Assembly (NCBI RefSeq): GCF_014673495.1
Contig: NZ_CP051006.1
Location: 5,022,001-5,086,000 of the forward strand
Length of the DNA: 64,000 nt
Direction: 5' to 3'
Source: Streptomyces griseofuscus
GTDB taxonomy: Bacteria > Actinomycetota > Actinomycetes > Streptomycetales > Streptomycetaceae
Under the pieces are notes generated by a model, which saw only the letters and a list, made by a program, of their open reading frames with translations, had not been told where the DNA came from and searched no databases. Below, piece after piece: positions 18,106 to 27,505 of this stretch (positions within the stretch are counted from its first letter, which is position 1; the number at the start of each line of letters is the position of its first letter). A program made the translations under genes and the position numbers.

Positions 18106-19395
18106 GTGCCGTCCATCGACGTCGTCGTAGCCCGGGAAATCCTGGACTCCCGAGGCAACCCCACGGTCGAGGTCGAGGTCGGCCTCGACGACGGCAGCAC
18201 CGGTCGTGCCGCCGTCCCGTCCGGCGCCTCCACCGGCGCCTTCGAGGCCATCGAGCTGCGCGACGGTGACCCCAACCGCTACCTGGGCAAGGGTGTCGAG
18301 AAGGCCGTCCTCGCCGTCATCGAGCAGATCGGCCCGGAGCTGGTCGGCTACGACGCCACCGAGCAGCGCCTGATCGACCAGGCCATGTTCGACCTGGACG
18401 CCACCGACAACAAGGGCTCGCTGGGCGCCAACGCCATCCTCGGCGTCTCCCTGGCCGTCGCGCACGCCGCCTCCGAGGCGTCCGACCTGCCGCTCTTCCG
18501 CTACCTGGGCGGCCCCAACGCGCACCTGCTGCCGGTGCCGATGATGAACATCCTGAACGGCGGCTCGCACGCCGACTCCAACGTGGACATCCAGGAGTTC
18601 ATGATCGCCCCGATCGGCGCGGAGTCCTTCTCCGAGGCGCTGCGCTGGGGTGCCGAGGTCTACCACACCCTCAAGAAGGTCCTGAAGAGCAAGGGCCTGG
18701 CCACCGGTCTCGGCGACGAGGGCGGCTTCGCCCCGAACCTCGGCTCCAACCGCGAGGCCCTCGACCTGATCCTCGAGGCCATCAAGGAAGCCGGTTACGC
18801 GCCCGGCGAGCAGATCGCCCTCGCCCTGGACGTCGCCGCCTCCGAGTTCTACAAGGACGGCAAGTACCTCTTCGAGGGCAAGGAGCGCTCCGCCGCCGAG
18901 ATGACGGAGTACTACGAGGAGCTGGTGGCGGCCTACCCGCTGGTCTCCCTGGAGGACCCGCTGTTCGAGGACGACTGGAGCGGCTGGAAGGTCCTCACCG
19001 ACCGCCTCGGCGACAAGGTCCAGATCGTCGGCGACGACCTGTTCGTGACCAACCCCGAGCGCCTGGCCCGCGGCATCGAGGAGGGCTCCGCCAACGCCCT
19101 GCTGGTCAAGGTCAACCAGATCGGCTCGCTGACCGAGACCCTGGACGCCGTCGAGCTGGCCCAGCGCAACGGCTTCAAGTGCATGATGTCCCACCGCTCC
19201 GGTGAGACCGAGGACGTCACCATCGCCGACCTGGCCGTCGCCACCAACTGCGGCCAGATCAAGACCGGCGCCCCGGCCCGCTCCGAGCGCGTCGCCAAGT
19301 ACAACCAGCTGCTGCGCATCGAGGAGATCCTCGACGACGCCGCGGTGTACGCCGGCCGCAGCGCCTTCCCGCGGTTTCGCTCCGCGAACCAGTAA
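18106..19395 (+). CDS. eno: Enolase
   Basis: The protein has 429 residues, the standard length. Enolase converts 2-phosphoglycerate to phosphoenolpyruvate in glycolysis. Visible signatures are EILDSRGNPTVEVEV, NGGSHADSNVDIQEFM, GDEGGFAPNL, the metal ligand region SLEDPL and the SHRSGETED loop. The start is set at GTG 18106 because AAGGAG (18094-18099) stands 6 bp before it. The ATG at 18100 has no spacing at all. It leads the conserved actinobacterial run eno-ftsB-DUF501-ppx. Confidence 0.98.
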   Translation: MPSIDVVVAREILDSRGNPTVEVEVGLDDGSTGRAAVPSGASTGAFEAIELRDGDPNRYLGKGVEKAVLAVIEQIGPELVGYDATEQRLIDQAMFDLDATDNKGSLGANAILGVSLAVAHAASEASDLPLFRYLGGPNAHLLPVPMMNILNGGSHADSNVDIQEFMIAPIGAESFSEALRWGAEVYHTLKKVLKSKGLATGLGDEGGFAPNLGSNREALDLILEAIKEAGYAPGEQIALALDVAASEFYKDGKYLFEGKERSAAEMTEYYEELVAAYPLVSLEDPLFEDDWSGWKVLTDRLGDKVQIVGDDLFVTNPERLARGIEEGSANALLVKVNQIGSLTETLDAVELAQRNGFKCMMSHRSGETEDVTIADLAVATNCGQIKTGAPARSERVAKYNQLLRIEEILDDAAVYAGRSAFPRFRSANQ

Positions 19396-19450
19396 GTACC
19401 GCAAGGGCTGAGGCGCCGGCCCACCCCGGGCCACCTCTTGGCCAGTCGTA

Positions 19451-19495
19451 CGTACGTCCCCGTACCCGGTCCCGTACCGTGTCCGGGGACGTACG
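19451..19495 (+). terminator. Hairpin between eno and ftsB
   Basis: A 12-bp perfect inverted repeat (19451-19462 and 19484-19495) with a 21-nt loop lies between eno and ftsB. It may end the eno transcript or attenuate read-through. Confidence 0.4.
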
Positions 19496-19546
19496 CACGT
19501 GTGCGACCGCCCGAGCAGGGCGTGAAAGGGGAGGCGGAGAGCCGAC

Positions 19547-20023
19547 ATGGCCGCAAGGGACCGGGACCGTTTCTCCACCGCGACCAGGCTCCGGCTGCTC
19601 GGCGAGCAGACGGCCGCCCGGGTCTACCGCTCGCAGACCAAGCGGCAGGCGCGCCGCTCCCGGCTGACCGGCCGCGCCGCGCTGCTCGCGCTGGTGCTGT
19701 GCTCGCTGGTCGTCGCGCTCGCCTACCCGATGCGGCAGTACGTCTCGCAGCGCGCCCAGATCTCCGACCTCCAGCGGCAGCAGACCGATGCCCGCAAGCG
19801 AGTCGAACAGCTGCGCGACCTCAAGGCGCGCTGGCAGGACGACGCCTATGCCGAGCAGCAGATCCGCAAACGTCTGCACTATGTGATGCCCGGCGAGACC
19901 GGGTACGTGGTGGTCGACCCGGGCGCGGCCCGGCAGTCCCGCACCGACCTCAAGGCCGCCCACCGGCCCTGGTACACGAACATCTGGGACGGCGTCGACA
20001 AGTCCGACGCCTCCGACCAGTGA
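19547..20023 (+). CDS. ftsB: Cell-division protein FtsB/DivIC
   Basis: The protein has 158 residues. There is a basic cytoplasmic part of about 45 residues, one membrane helix (AALLALVLCSLVVALAYPM), a coiled coil (SQRAQISDLQRQQTDARKRVEQLRDLKARW) and the family-typical HYVMPGETGY segment. FtsB/DivIC joins FtsL and FtsQ/DivIB to activate septal wall synthesis. GGAG lies upstream of the ATG. The stop is followed by a 15-bp unit (GACCAGTGATCCGGC) present twice in tandem at about 20017-20048. Confidence 0.93.
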   Translation: MAARDRDRFSTATRLRLLGEQTAARVYRSQTKRQARRSRLTGRAALLALVLCSLVVALAYPMRQYVSQRAQISDLQRQQTDARKRVEQLRDLKARWQDDAYAEQQIRKRLHYVMPGETGYVVVDPGAARQSRTDLKAAHRPWYTNIWDGVDKSDASDQ

Positions 20024-20089
20024 TCCGGCCCCGACCAGTGATCCGGCTCTCCGGCCGGTGACCCACAGAAAGCCACTCTGAAAGCAGTC

Positions 20090-20629
20090 ATGGAAACCCC
20101 TCCGCCGCCCACCCCGCGCACCGAGCCCACCGACGCGGACGTCGAGGCCTTCAAGCAGCAGCTCGGCCGCCCCCCGCGGGGTCTGCGCGCCATCGCGCAC
20201 CGCTGCCCGTGCGGTCAGCCGGACGTCGTGGAGACGGCGCCGCGCCTGCCCGACGGCACCCCCTTCCCGACGCTGTACTACCTGACGTGCCCCAAGGCCG
20301 CCTCGGCCATCGGCACGCTGGAGGCCAACGGCGTCATGAAGGAGATGACCGAGCGCCTCCAGAGCGACCCGGAGCTGGCCGCCGCCTACCGGGCCGCGCA
20401 CGAGGACTACATCCGGCGCCGGGACGAGATCGAGGTCCTGGCGGGCTTCCCGAGCGCGGGCGGCATGCCGGACCGGGTGAAGTGCCTGCACGTCCTGGTC
20501 GGCCACTCGCTGGCCGCGGGACCCGGCGTCAACCCGCTCGGCGACGAGGCGATCGCGATGCTGCCCGAGTGGTGGCGCAAGGGCGCGTGCGTGACGCTCG
20601 CGCAGGAGCCCGAAGGGGAGGCGCAGTGA
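20090..20629 (+). CDS. DUF501 conserved actinobacterial protein
   Basis: The protein has 179 residues. It carries several conserved Cys and His (HRCPCGQPDVV, LYYLTCP, VKCLHVLVGHSLA) that could hold a metal, and the typical NPLGDEAI and WW segments of DUF501. The family sits almost invariably between ftsB and a ppx/gppA gene in Actinobacteria, and its function is unknown. The stop overlaps the next start (GTGA). Confidence 0.9.
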   Translation: METPPPPTPRTEPTDADVEAFKQQLGRPPRGLRAIAHRCPCGQPDVVETAPRLPDGTPFPTLYYLTCPKAASAIGTLEANGVMKEMTERLQSDPELAAAYRAAHEDYIRRRDEIEVLAGFPSAGGMPDRVKCLHVLVGHSLAAGPGVNPLGDEAIAMLPEWWRKGACVTLAQEPEGEAQ

Positions 20630-21567
20630 CCCGGGTCGCCGCGATCGACTGCGGTACGAACTCCATCCGGCTGCTGGTCGCGGACGCCGACCCGGCGACG
20701 GGCGAACTGGTCGACCTGGACCGTCGGATGACGATCGTGCGGCTCGGCCAGGGCGTCGACCGCACCGGCCGGCTCGCCCCCGAGGCGCTGGAGCGCACCT
20801 TCGCCGCGTGCCGCGAGTACGCCGCGATCATCAAGGAGCACGGCGCCGAGCGGCTGCGCTTCGTCGCCACCTCCGCCTCCCGGGACGCCGAGAACCGCGA
20901 GGACTTCGTGCGCGGTGTGCTGGACATCCTCGGGGTGGAGCCGGAGGTCATCACCGGCGACCAGGAGGCCGAGTTCTCCTTCACCGGCGCGACCCGGGAG
21001 CTCACCGGCCGTACGGATCTCGCCAGGCCCTATCTGGTGGTGGACATCGGCGGCGGCTCCACCGAGTTCGTCGTCGGCGACGAGAAGGTGCGCGCCGCGC
21101 GCTCGGTGGACATCGGCTGCGTACGGATGACCGAACGGCACCTGGTGCACGGCGGCGAGGTCTCCGATCCGCCCACCGAGGAGCAGATCGCCGCGATCCG
21201 CGCCGACATCGAGGCCGCGCTGGACCTGGCCGAGCAGACCGTCCCGCTGCGCGAGGCACGCACCCTGGTCGGCCTCGCCGGCTCGGTCACCACGGTCTCC
21301 GCGATCGCCCAGGACCTGCCGGACTACGACTCCGCGCGCATCCACCACTCCCGGGTCTCGCGCGCCCGCGTCCGCGAGATCACCGAGCACCTGCTGCACT
21401 CCACCCACGCCGAACGCGCCACCATTCCCTCCATGCACCCGGGCCGGGTCGATGTCATCGGAGCCGGCTCCCTGGTGCTCCTCGCGATCATGGAGCGCAC
21501 GGGCGCCGAGGAGGTCGTCGTCAGCGAGCACGACATCCTCGACGGCATCGCCTGGTCGGTGGCGTAG
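20626..21567 (+). CDS. Exopolyphosphatase / pppGpp phosphohydrolase family (Ppx/GppA)
   Basis: The protein has 313 residues, the short actinobacterial form. The ASKHA fold shows the phosphate-1 loop IDCGTNSIRLLV, the phosphate-2 loop VDIGGGSTEFVV and a conserved GAGSLVLLAIME near the end. Members split inorganic polyphosphate or pppGpp, or act only as binding proteins. The short form lacks the C-terminal HD domain. It is translationally coupled to DUF501, and a hairpin follows at 21631. Confidence 0.93.
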   Translation: MTRVAAIDCGTNSIRLLVADADPATGELVDLDRRMTIVRLGQGVDRTGRLAPEALERTFAACREYAAIIKEHGAERLRFVATSASRDAENREDFVRGVLDILGVEPEVITGDQEAEFSFTGATRELTGRTDLARPYLVVDIGGGSTEFVVGDEKVRAARSVDIGCVRMTERHLVHGGEVSDPPTEEQIAAIRADIEAALDLAEQTVPLREARTLVGLAGSVTTVSAIAQDLPDYDSARIHHSRVSRARVREITEHLLHSTHAERATIPSMHPGRVDVIGAGSLVLLAIMERTGAEEVVVSEHDILDGIAWSVA

Positions 21568-21630
21568 CTCTCTTTTGTTACCCGCCAGTAGCATCCGGCT
21601 GAGCAGGTCGGATAACGTTTGAGCGCCTTC

Positions 21631-21743
21631 GAGGGGCCCCCAGGGGCCCCTCGTTCGCACCCCGGCGGAAACCTTCGTGAAGTTCTTCACAAGGAAATGG
21701 GTCCTGACCGCTTCCCGAAGGGGGCCGCTTGGCCCTTCCGGGG
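21631..21743. terminator. Hairpins after ppx/gppA
   Basis: A 10-bp GC inverted repeat (21631-21640 with 21643-21652) and a second, imperfect hairpin (about 21714-21742) lie in the 444-bp gap between ppx/gppA and ndh. The first is a likely terminator. The second could be an attenuator in the ndh leader or a second terminator. Confidence 0.45.
21676..21691. promoter_or_regulatory. Rex-like operator upstream of ndh
   Basis: CGTGAAGTTCTTCACA has perfect half-sites GTGAA and TTCAC with the 16-bp layout of the streptomycete Rex operator. Rex senses NADH/NAD+ and represses respiratory genes. The site lies 320 bp before ndh, and a further half-site TTGTGAA occurs at 21959-21965. The assignment is by motif only. 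Confidence 0.45.
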
Positions 21744-22011
21744 GGTCAAAACCCGTTTGAACATGTTCAGATGAGGCGCGCAAAGATGGCCGGAAGGAGG
21801 GGTTCCACGGGGCGCACCGGAGTCTCTACGATCACCTCGAAGACCCGGACCAGCAGCTCACACGGCCTTGACAACGGTACGAACCGCCTCGCGGTTCCTC
21901 CTCGGCGACATGATCTGCGTCACGCGGGCCGCGGAGTTTAGCACAGCCCCTCCAGAACCTTGTGAAGGGGCGCACGAGCCACCCCCCTTGAGCGGGTGGA
22001 TACTCGATGCC

Positions 22012-23385
22012 ATGAGCACCACGGAGCGTCCCAGGATCCTCGTAGTAGGCGGTGGGTACGTAGGCCTGTACGCAGCTCGGCGCATTCTCAAGAAGATGCG
22101 CTACGGCGAGGCGACCGTCACGGTCGTCGACCCCCGGTCGTACATGACCTACCAGCCCTTCCTCCCCGAAGCCGCCGCCGGCAGCATCTCCCCTCGCCAC
22201 GTCGTCGTCCCGCTGCGACGCGTGCTGCCGAAGGCGGAGATCCTCACCGGTCGGGTCACCACCATCGACCAGGACCGCAAGGTCGCCACGATCGCCCCCC
22301 TCGTGGGCGAGGCGTACGAGCTGCCGTTCGACTACCTGGTCATCGCCATGGGCGCGGTCTCCCGCACCTTCCCGATCCCCGGCCTCGCCGAGCAGGGCAT
22401 CGGTATGAAGGGCATCGAGGAGTCCATCGGCCTGCGCAACCACGTCCTGGAGCAGCTGGACAAGGCTGACTCCACGACCGACGAGGAGATCCGCCGCAAG
22501 GCGCTCACCTTCGTCTTCATCGGCGGTGGCTTCGCGGGTGCGGAGACCATCGGCGAGGTCGAGGACATGGCCCGCGACGCCGCCAAGTACTACAAGAACG
22601 TCTCCCGCGAGGACATGCGGTTCGTCCTCGTGGACGCCGCGGACAAGATCCTTCCCGAGGTCGGCCCGAAGCTCGGCCAGTACGGCAAGGAGCACCTGGA
22701 GAGCCGGGGCGTGGAGATCTACCTCTCCACCTCCATGGACTCCTGCGTCGACGGCCACGTGGTCCTCAAGAACGGCCTCGAGGTCGACTCCAACACGATC
22801 GTGTGGACCGCCGGCGTCAAGCCGAACCCGGCCCTGTCCCGCTTCGGTCTGCCCCTCGGCCCGCGCGGCCACGTCGACTGCGAGCCCACGCTCCAGGTCA
22901 AGGGCACCGACTACATCTGGGCCGCGGGCGACAACGCCCAGGTGCCGGACCTCGTCGGCCGCAAGGCGGGCAACGAGAACGCCTGGTGCCCGCCGAACGC
23001 CCAGCACGCGCTGCGCCAGGCCAAGGTCCTCGGCGACAACGTGGTCTCCGGTATGCGGGGCTTCCCGCAGAAGGAGTACGAGCACGCCAACAAGGGCGCG
23101 GTCGCCGGTCTCGGCCTGCACAAGGGCGTGGCGATGATCGTCCTGGGCAAGACCAAGATCAAGCTCAAGGGCCGTCTCGCCTGGTACATGCACCGCGGCT
23201 ACCACGGTCTGGCGATGCCGACCTGGAACCGCAAGATCCGCATCTTCGCCGACTGGACGCTGGGCATGTTCCTCAAGCGCGAGGTCGTGTCCCTGGGCGC
23301 CATGGAGAACCCCCGCGAGGAGTTCTACGAGGCCGCCAAGCCGGCGCCGGTCGCCGCCGCGAAGACCGAGGCCAAGGCTTCCTGA
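22012..23385 (+). CDS. ndh: Type II NADH dehydrogenase (non-proton-pumping)
   Basis: The protein has 457 residues. The FAD Rossmann motif is at the N-terminus (ILVVGGGYVGLYAARRI), the NAD motif is FVFIGGGFAGAETIGE near 166, and the family segment AAGDNAQVP lies near 303. NDH-2 passes electrons from NADH to menaquinone without pumping protons. A C-terminal amphipathic part (about 380-430) probably binds the membrane face, and the tail is Ala/Lys-rich. The ATG at 22012 has no Shine-Dalgarno. A GATACT box ends 7 bp upstream, so a leaderless message is likely. Confidence 0.93.
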   Translation: MSTTERPRILVVGGGYVGLYAARRILKKMRYGEATVTVVDPRSYMTYQPFLPEAAAGSISPRHVVVPLRRVLPKAEILTGRVTTIDQDRKVATIAPLVGEAYELPFDYLVIAMGAVSRTFPIPGLAEQGIGMKGIEESIGLRNHVLEQLDKADSTTDEEIRRKALTFVFIGGGFAGAETIGEVEDMARDAAKYYKNVSREDMRFVLVDAADKILPEVGPKLGQYGKEHLESRGVEIYLSTSMDSCVDGHVVLKNGLEVDSNTIVWTAGVKPNPALSRFGLPLGPRGHVDCEPTLQVKGTDYIWAAGDNAQVPDLVGRKAGNENAWCPPNAQHALRQAKVLGDNVVSGMRGFPQKEYEHANKGAVAGLGLHKGVAMIVLGKTKIKLKGRLAWYMHRGYHGLAMPTWNRKIRIFADWTLGMFLKREVVSLGAMENPREEFYEAAKPAPVAAAKTEAKAS

Positions 23386-23415
23386 CCCCAGGTCAGCCGC
23401 TGTTCGACGCACGAC

Positions 23416-23457
23416 CCGAAGGACCTCCCGCCATCCGTGGTGCGGGAGGTCCTTCGG
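23416..23457. terminator. Terminator after ndh
   Basis: A perfect 16-bp stem (23416-23431 with 23442-23457) with a 10-nt loop lies 30 bp after the ndh stop. Confidence 0.75.
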
Positions 23458-23610
23458 CGTTCTGGGCCGCTCCTTCGCCCCTCCCGGCCCACCCAGGTGG
23501 CTACTGCAACTATTTTGCCCAGTCGTAACTCCTTCGCGGGACTGTGCGGACGGCCCCACGGTGTTTACGTGGTATCCGGCATCCGGGATCTCGTCTTGGA
23601 GGTGTGCGTC

Positions 23611-24909
23611 ATGGCAGACGCCGCGTCGCGGCTGAGCAGTCTTGCCGAGCAGGTACTGGGGGTTCCGCTCCCGGTACGGCTGCGGGCCTGGGACGGATCA
23701 CAGGCCGGACCCCCGGGCGCCCCCACGCTCGTCGTGCGCAACCGGCGCGCTCTGCGCCGCATTCTGTTCAAACCGGGGGAGCTGGGCCTGGCGCGCGCCT
23801 GGGTCTCCGGCGACCTGGCCATCGAGGGCGACCTGTACACCGCGCTGGATGCCATGTCGGGACTGATCTGGGAGCGCGACGGCGACGACCGCACGCTCCT
23901 CCAGGCGCTGCGCGATCCGGCCGTCCGGGCCGCGGGCCGCGAGCTGCTGAAGCTCGCCGGGCCGCCGCTGCCGCCCGCGCCGCCGCAGGAGGAGGTCCGC
24001 AGGCCCCGCCATCTGCACACCCGGCACAGCGACAGACGGGCCATCAGCCACCACTACGACGTCGGCAACGACTTCTACGAGCTCGTCCTCGGCCCCTCCA
24101 TGGTGTACTCCTGCGCCTACTGGGAGACCTTCGACGAGGACACCACCCTGGAGGCCGCCCAGCGCGACAAGCTCGAACTGGTCTGCCGCAAGCTCGGTCT
24201 CCGGGAGGGCCAGCGGCTGCTGGACGTCGGCTGCGGATGGGGCTCCATGGCCCTGCACGCGGCCCGTGAGCACGGCGTGAGCGTCGTCGGCGTCACCCTC
24301 TCCCAGGAACAGGCCGGCTACGCCCGCAAGCGCATCGCGGACGAGGGCCTGACCGACAAGGTGGAGATCAGGGTCCAGGACTACCGGGACGTCTCCGACG
24401 GCCCCTTCGACGCCATCTCCTCCATCGGCATGGCCGAGCATGTGGGCGCCGAACGCTACCTGGAGTACGCGCGACAGCTGTACGGCCTGCTGAAGCCCGG
24501 CGGGCGGCTGCTCAACCACCAGATCGCCCGCCGTCCGCAGACCGACGAAACGGCCTACAGCGTCGACGAGTTCATCGACGCCTATGTCTTCCCGGACGGC
24601 GAACTCGCCCCCATCGGCACCACCGTCACCCAGCTGGAGCTCGCCGGGTTCGAGGTGCGCGACGTGGAGGCGCTGCGCGAGCACTACGGCCGCACCCTGC
24701 GCGAGTGGGTGACCAACCTGGAGGCCGACTGGGACCGCGCGGTCCGTCTGACCAGCCCCGGCCGGGCGCGCGTGTGGCAGCTGTACATGGCCGCCTCCGC
24801 GCTCGCCTTCGAGCACAACCGCATCGGCGTCAACCAGGTCCTCGCGGTCCGCACCCCGCCCTCGGGCGCCTCCGTACTGCCGCCGCGCACCCGCACCTGG
24901 CAGGTTTGA
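23611..24909 (+). CDS. cfa: Cyclopropane-fatty-acyl-phospholipid synthase family methyltransferase
   Basis: The protein has 432 residues. An N-terminal lipid-binding domain of about 125 residues precedes the class I AdoMet domain with LLDVGCGWGSMALHAA. The family motifs ISHHYDVGNDFYELVLGPSMVYSCAYW and FDAISSIGMAEHVG are present, and the active-site NHQIARR follows. These enzymes add a methylene or methyl group to unsaturated acyl chains of membrane phospholipids. GGAGG lies 8 bp before the ATG. The gene is convergent with the ABC exporter operon across a shared terminator. Confidence 0.93.
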   Translation: MADAASRLSSLAEQVLGVPLPVRLRAWDGSQAGPPGAPTLVVRNRRALRRILFKPGELGLARAWVSGDLAIEGDLYTALDAMSGLIWERDGDDRTLLQALRDPAVRAAGRELLKLAGPPLPPAPPQEEVRRPRHLHTRHSDRRAISHHYDVGNDFYELVLGPSMVYSCAYWETFDEDTTLEAAQRDKLELVCRKLGLREGQRLLDVGCGWGSMALHAAREHGVSVVGVTLSQEQAGYARKRIADEGLTDKVEIRVQDYRDVSDGPFDAISSIGMAEHVGAERYLEYARQLYGLLKPGGRLLNHQIARRPQTDETAYSVDEFIDAYVFPDGELAPIGTTVTQLELAGFEVRDVEALREHYGRTLREWVTNLEADWDRAVRLTSPGRARVWQLYMAASALAFEHNRIGVNQVLAVRTPPSGASVLPPRTRTWQV

Positions 24910-24925
24910 TCCCCGCGGTACGACG

Positions 24926-24962
24926 AAGGGGCCCCGCTCCGGTTGACGGAACGGGGCCCCTT
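24926..24962. terminator. Bidirectional terminator between cfa and the ABC operon
   Basis: AAGGGGCCCCG (24926-24936) pairs with CGGGGCCCCTT (24952-24962), and the inner part CTCCG/CGGAA extends it imperfectly. It lies between convergent genes and can serve both. Confidence 0.75.
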
Positions 24963-24976
24963 GCCGATGCCGGGCG

Positions 24977-27505
24977 CTACTCGGCCTTGATGGCCGTCAG
25001 CATGTTCAGCCTGGCCGCGCGACGGGCCGGCCACAGGGCGGCCAGGATGCCGACCACGCCCGCCAGCGCCAGGAAGAGCACCAGCCGGCCCCAGGGCAGG
25101 ACCAGTTCGTACGTGGGCATCTTGGTGCCGAGCAGCTCACCGGCCGCCCAGCCGAAGAACACGCCGAGTCCGATGCCGAGCACACCGCCGAAGAGCGAGA
25201 TCACCAGGGACTCCAGGCGGACCATCCGCTTGACCGACCGGCGGTCCAGGCCGATCGCACGGAGCATGCCGATCTCCTGGGAGCGCTCGAACACCGACAT
25301 CGCCAGGGTGTTGATGACACCGAGGACCGCGACGATCACCGCCATGCCGAGCAGGCCGTAGACCATGTTCAGCATCATGGTGAACATCTGCGCGATGTCG
25401 TTGGAGATGTCCTTCTTGTCCTGGATCTTGATCGCCGGGTTGGTGCCCAGGGCGCTCGTCAGCCGGTCCTTGGTCGCGGTCGAGGCGCCGTTCGCCGTCT
25501 TGACCATGACCTGCATGTCGGTGGGCCTGCTCAGATGCGGGGTGAGCACCTTGTTGTCGAGCATGATGCCGCGGATCATGTCGTTGCCGTCGTAGATCCC
25601 GGCGACCGTCAGGGTCTGCGCCTTGCCGTCCTCGAAGTGGGCGGTGAAGCGCGAGCCGGTCTTCCAGCCGTACTCCTCGGCCCGGACCTTGTCCACGACG
25701 ACACGGTCGCCGCCGATCGTGAAGCTGCCCCGGTCGACCTTCAGGTCCGTCAGCTCGGCGATGGACGCGCCGTCGACACCGGTCACGTACTCGGTGGTGC
25801 CGTCGATGCGGGTCTCGGCGTTGCGCAGCGGGCTGCTGGCGCTCACGCCGTCGGTGGCCGCGATCTTCTTCGCCACGTCCGGGGAGAGCGGCGAGCCGTT
25901 CGCCATGGAGACCACGTAGTCGGCGCGGATCGCGGAGGCGGCCATCTTGTCGATGGACGACTGGAGGCTGCCCGCCATCACCGTCATACCGGTGATCAGG
26001 GTCAGTCCGATCATCAGCGCGGAGGCGGTGGCGGCCGTACGGCGCGGGTTGCGCACCGAGTTCTGGCGGGCCAGCTTGCCCGAGACACCGAACGCGCGCA
26101 GCAGCGGGGCGGCGGCCGCGATCAGCGGGCGGGACAGCAGCGGGGTCAGCACGAACACGCCGATGATCAGCAGGACGGCGCCGAGACCCATCGGGGCCTC
26201 GCCGGAGGAGGCGTCCATCGAGGTGGCGGCGACGATCACCGCGGCACCGGCCGCCGTGAACAGCGCGCCGATCGTGTTGCGCAGCACCAGCGACTTGGTG
26301 GTCGCCGTGGCGTGCACGCTGTTCATCGCCGCCACCGGCGGGATCTTGGCGGCCCGGCGGCCGGGCAGCCAGGCGGCGAGCATGGTGATGAGGATGCCGA
26401 CCGCGAGGGCGGCCACCACGGTCCCCGGGCTGATCACGAGCGGCCCGTCCGGCATGCTCGCGCCGAAGGAGCCCACCAGGGCGCGCAGGCCCGCGCCGAT
26501 GCCGATACCGGCCACCAGACCGGCCACACCGGCGATCGCGCCGACCACGAACGCCTCGATCAGCACCGAGCGGGTGACCTGGCGGCGGGAGGCGCCGACC
26601 GCCCGCATCAGGGCCAGTTCCTTGGTGCGCTGGGCGACCAGCATGGTGAAGGTGTTGGCGATGATGAACGTGCCGACGAACAGGGCGATCCCGGCGAACA
26701 CCAGCAGGCCCTGCTTCAGGCCGCTCATCGAGTCGGCGATCGTCTTCGCCTGGTCGTCGGCGAGCTGCCGGCCGGTGGTGGTCTTCACCTGGTGCGCGGG
26801 CAGCGCCGCGTCGAGCGCCTCCTTGAGCGCGGCCTGGCCGGTGCCCGGCTTCGCCTTGACGTCGATCTCGTCGTAGGTGCCGTGCTTGCCGAACAGCTTC
26901 TGTGCGGTCGGCGTGTCGAACAGGGCGAGGCTGCCGCCCGCTGTCACGTTGCCGTCGTCGGTGGTGAAGATGCCGGCGACGGTCGGGGTGAGCACGGGGC
27001 CGTCGACCGAGAGCCGCACGGTGTCGCCGACCTTGTAGCCGGCCCGCTGGGCGGTCTTGGCGTCGAGCAGCACCTCGTTCGCGCCGTGCGGCGCGTGGCC
27101 GCTGGTCAGCGGGTACCGGGCGTCCTTGGTGCCCCAGTAATTGCCGCCGGCCGACTGCCAGTTGCCGCCTGCGAGCTTGCCGTGCTTGTCCGCGACGGCG
27201 GTGAAGCCGCTGACCACCCCGGTGGCGGAGGCGGCGCCGGGCACCTTGGCGGCCTTGTCGAGCGTGGCCTGGGTGAGGTCCGCCGGCTTGCCGACCTTGT
27301 CGCCCTCGGAGTCCTGGTACTTCGGTACGACGGCGACGTCGACGTGATCGAAGCCCTTGGCGGAGCTGTTCTGGTAGGCGTCGGAGATGGTGTTGGTGAA
27401 GACGAGCGTCCCGGAGACGAAGGCCACGCCGAGCATGACGGCGAGCACCGTCATCAGCAGCCGGGCCTTGTGCGCGAGGACGTTGCGCAGGGCGGTGCGG
27501 AACAT
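24977..27505 (-). CDS. MacB/FtsX-type ABC transporter permease
   Basis: The protein has 842 residues. One N-terminal helix and a large extracellular MacB-PCD domain (about 40-255) are followed by an FtsX core of three helices (about 260-390), two further helices, a second core with an extracellular domain, and three C-terminal helices. This is the duplicated eight-to-ten helix form common in Actinobacteria. Such exporters act by mechanotransmission on periplasmic or extracellular lipoproteins, peptides or drugs. The start codon overlaps the stop of the ATPase gene by one base (ATGA). Confidence 0.93.
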   Translation of the reverse strand: MFRTALRNVLAHKARLLMTVLAVMLGVAFVSGTLVFTNTISDAYQNSSAKGFDHVDVAVVPKYQDSEGDKVGKPADLTQATLDKAAKVPGAASATGVVSGFTAVADKHGKLAGGNWQSAGGNYWGTKDARYPLTSGHAPHGANEVLLDAKTAQRAGYKVGDTVRLSVDGPVLTPTVAGIFTTDDGNVTAGGSLALFDTPTAQKLFGKHGTYDEIDVKAKPGTGQAALKEALDAALPAHQVKTTTGRQLADDQAKTIADSMSGLKQGLLVFAGIALFVGTFIIANTFTMLVAQRTKELALMRAVGASRRQVTRSVLIEAFVVGAIAGVAGLVAGIGIGAGLRALVGSFGASMPDGPLVISPGTVVAALAVGILITMLAAWLPGRRAAKIPPVAAMNSVHATATTKSLVLRNTIGALFTAAGAAVIVAATSMDASSGEAPMGLGAVLLIIGVFVLTPLLSRPLIAAAAPLLRAFGVSGKLARQNSVRNPRRTAATASALMIGLTLITGMTVMAGSLQSSIDKMAASAIRADYVVSMANGSPLSPDVAKKIAATDGVSASSPLRNAETRIDGTTEYVTGVDGASIAELTDLKVDRGSFTIGGDRVVVDKVRAEEYGWKTGSRFTAHFEDGKAQTLTVAGIYDGNDMIRGIMLDNKVLTPHLSRPTDMQVMVKTANGASTATKDRLTSALGTNPAIKIQDKKDISNDIAQMFTMMLNMVYGLLGMAVIVAVLGVINTLAMSVFERSQEIGMLRAIGLDRRSVKRMVRLESLVISLFGGVLGIGLGVFFGWAAGELLGTKMPTYELVLPWGRLVLFLALAGVVGILAALWPARRAARLNMLTAIKAE

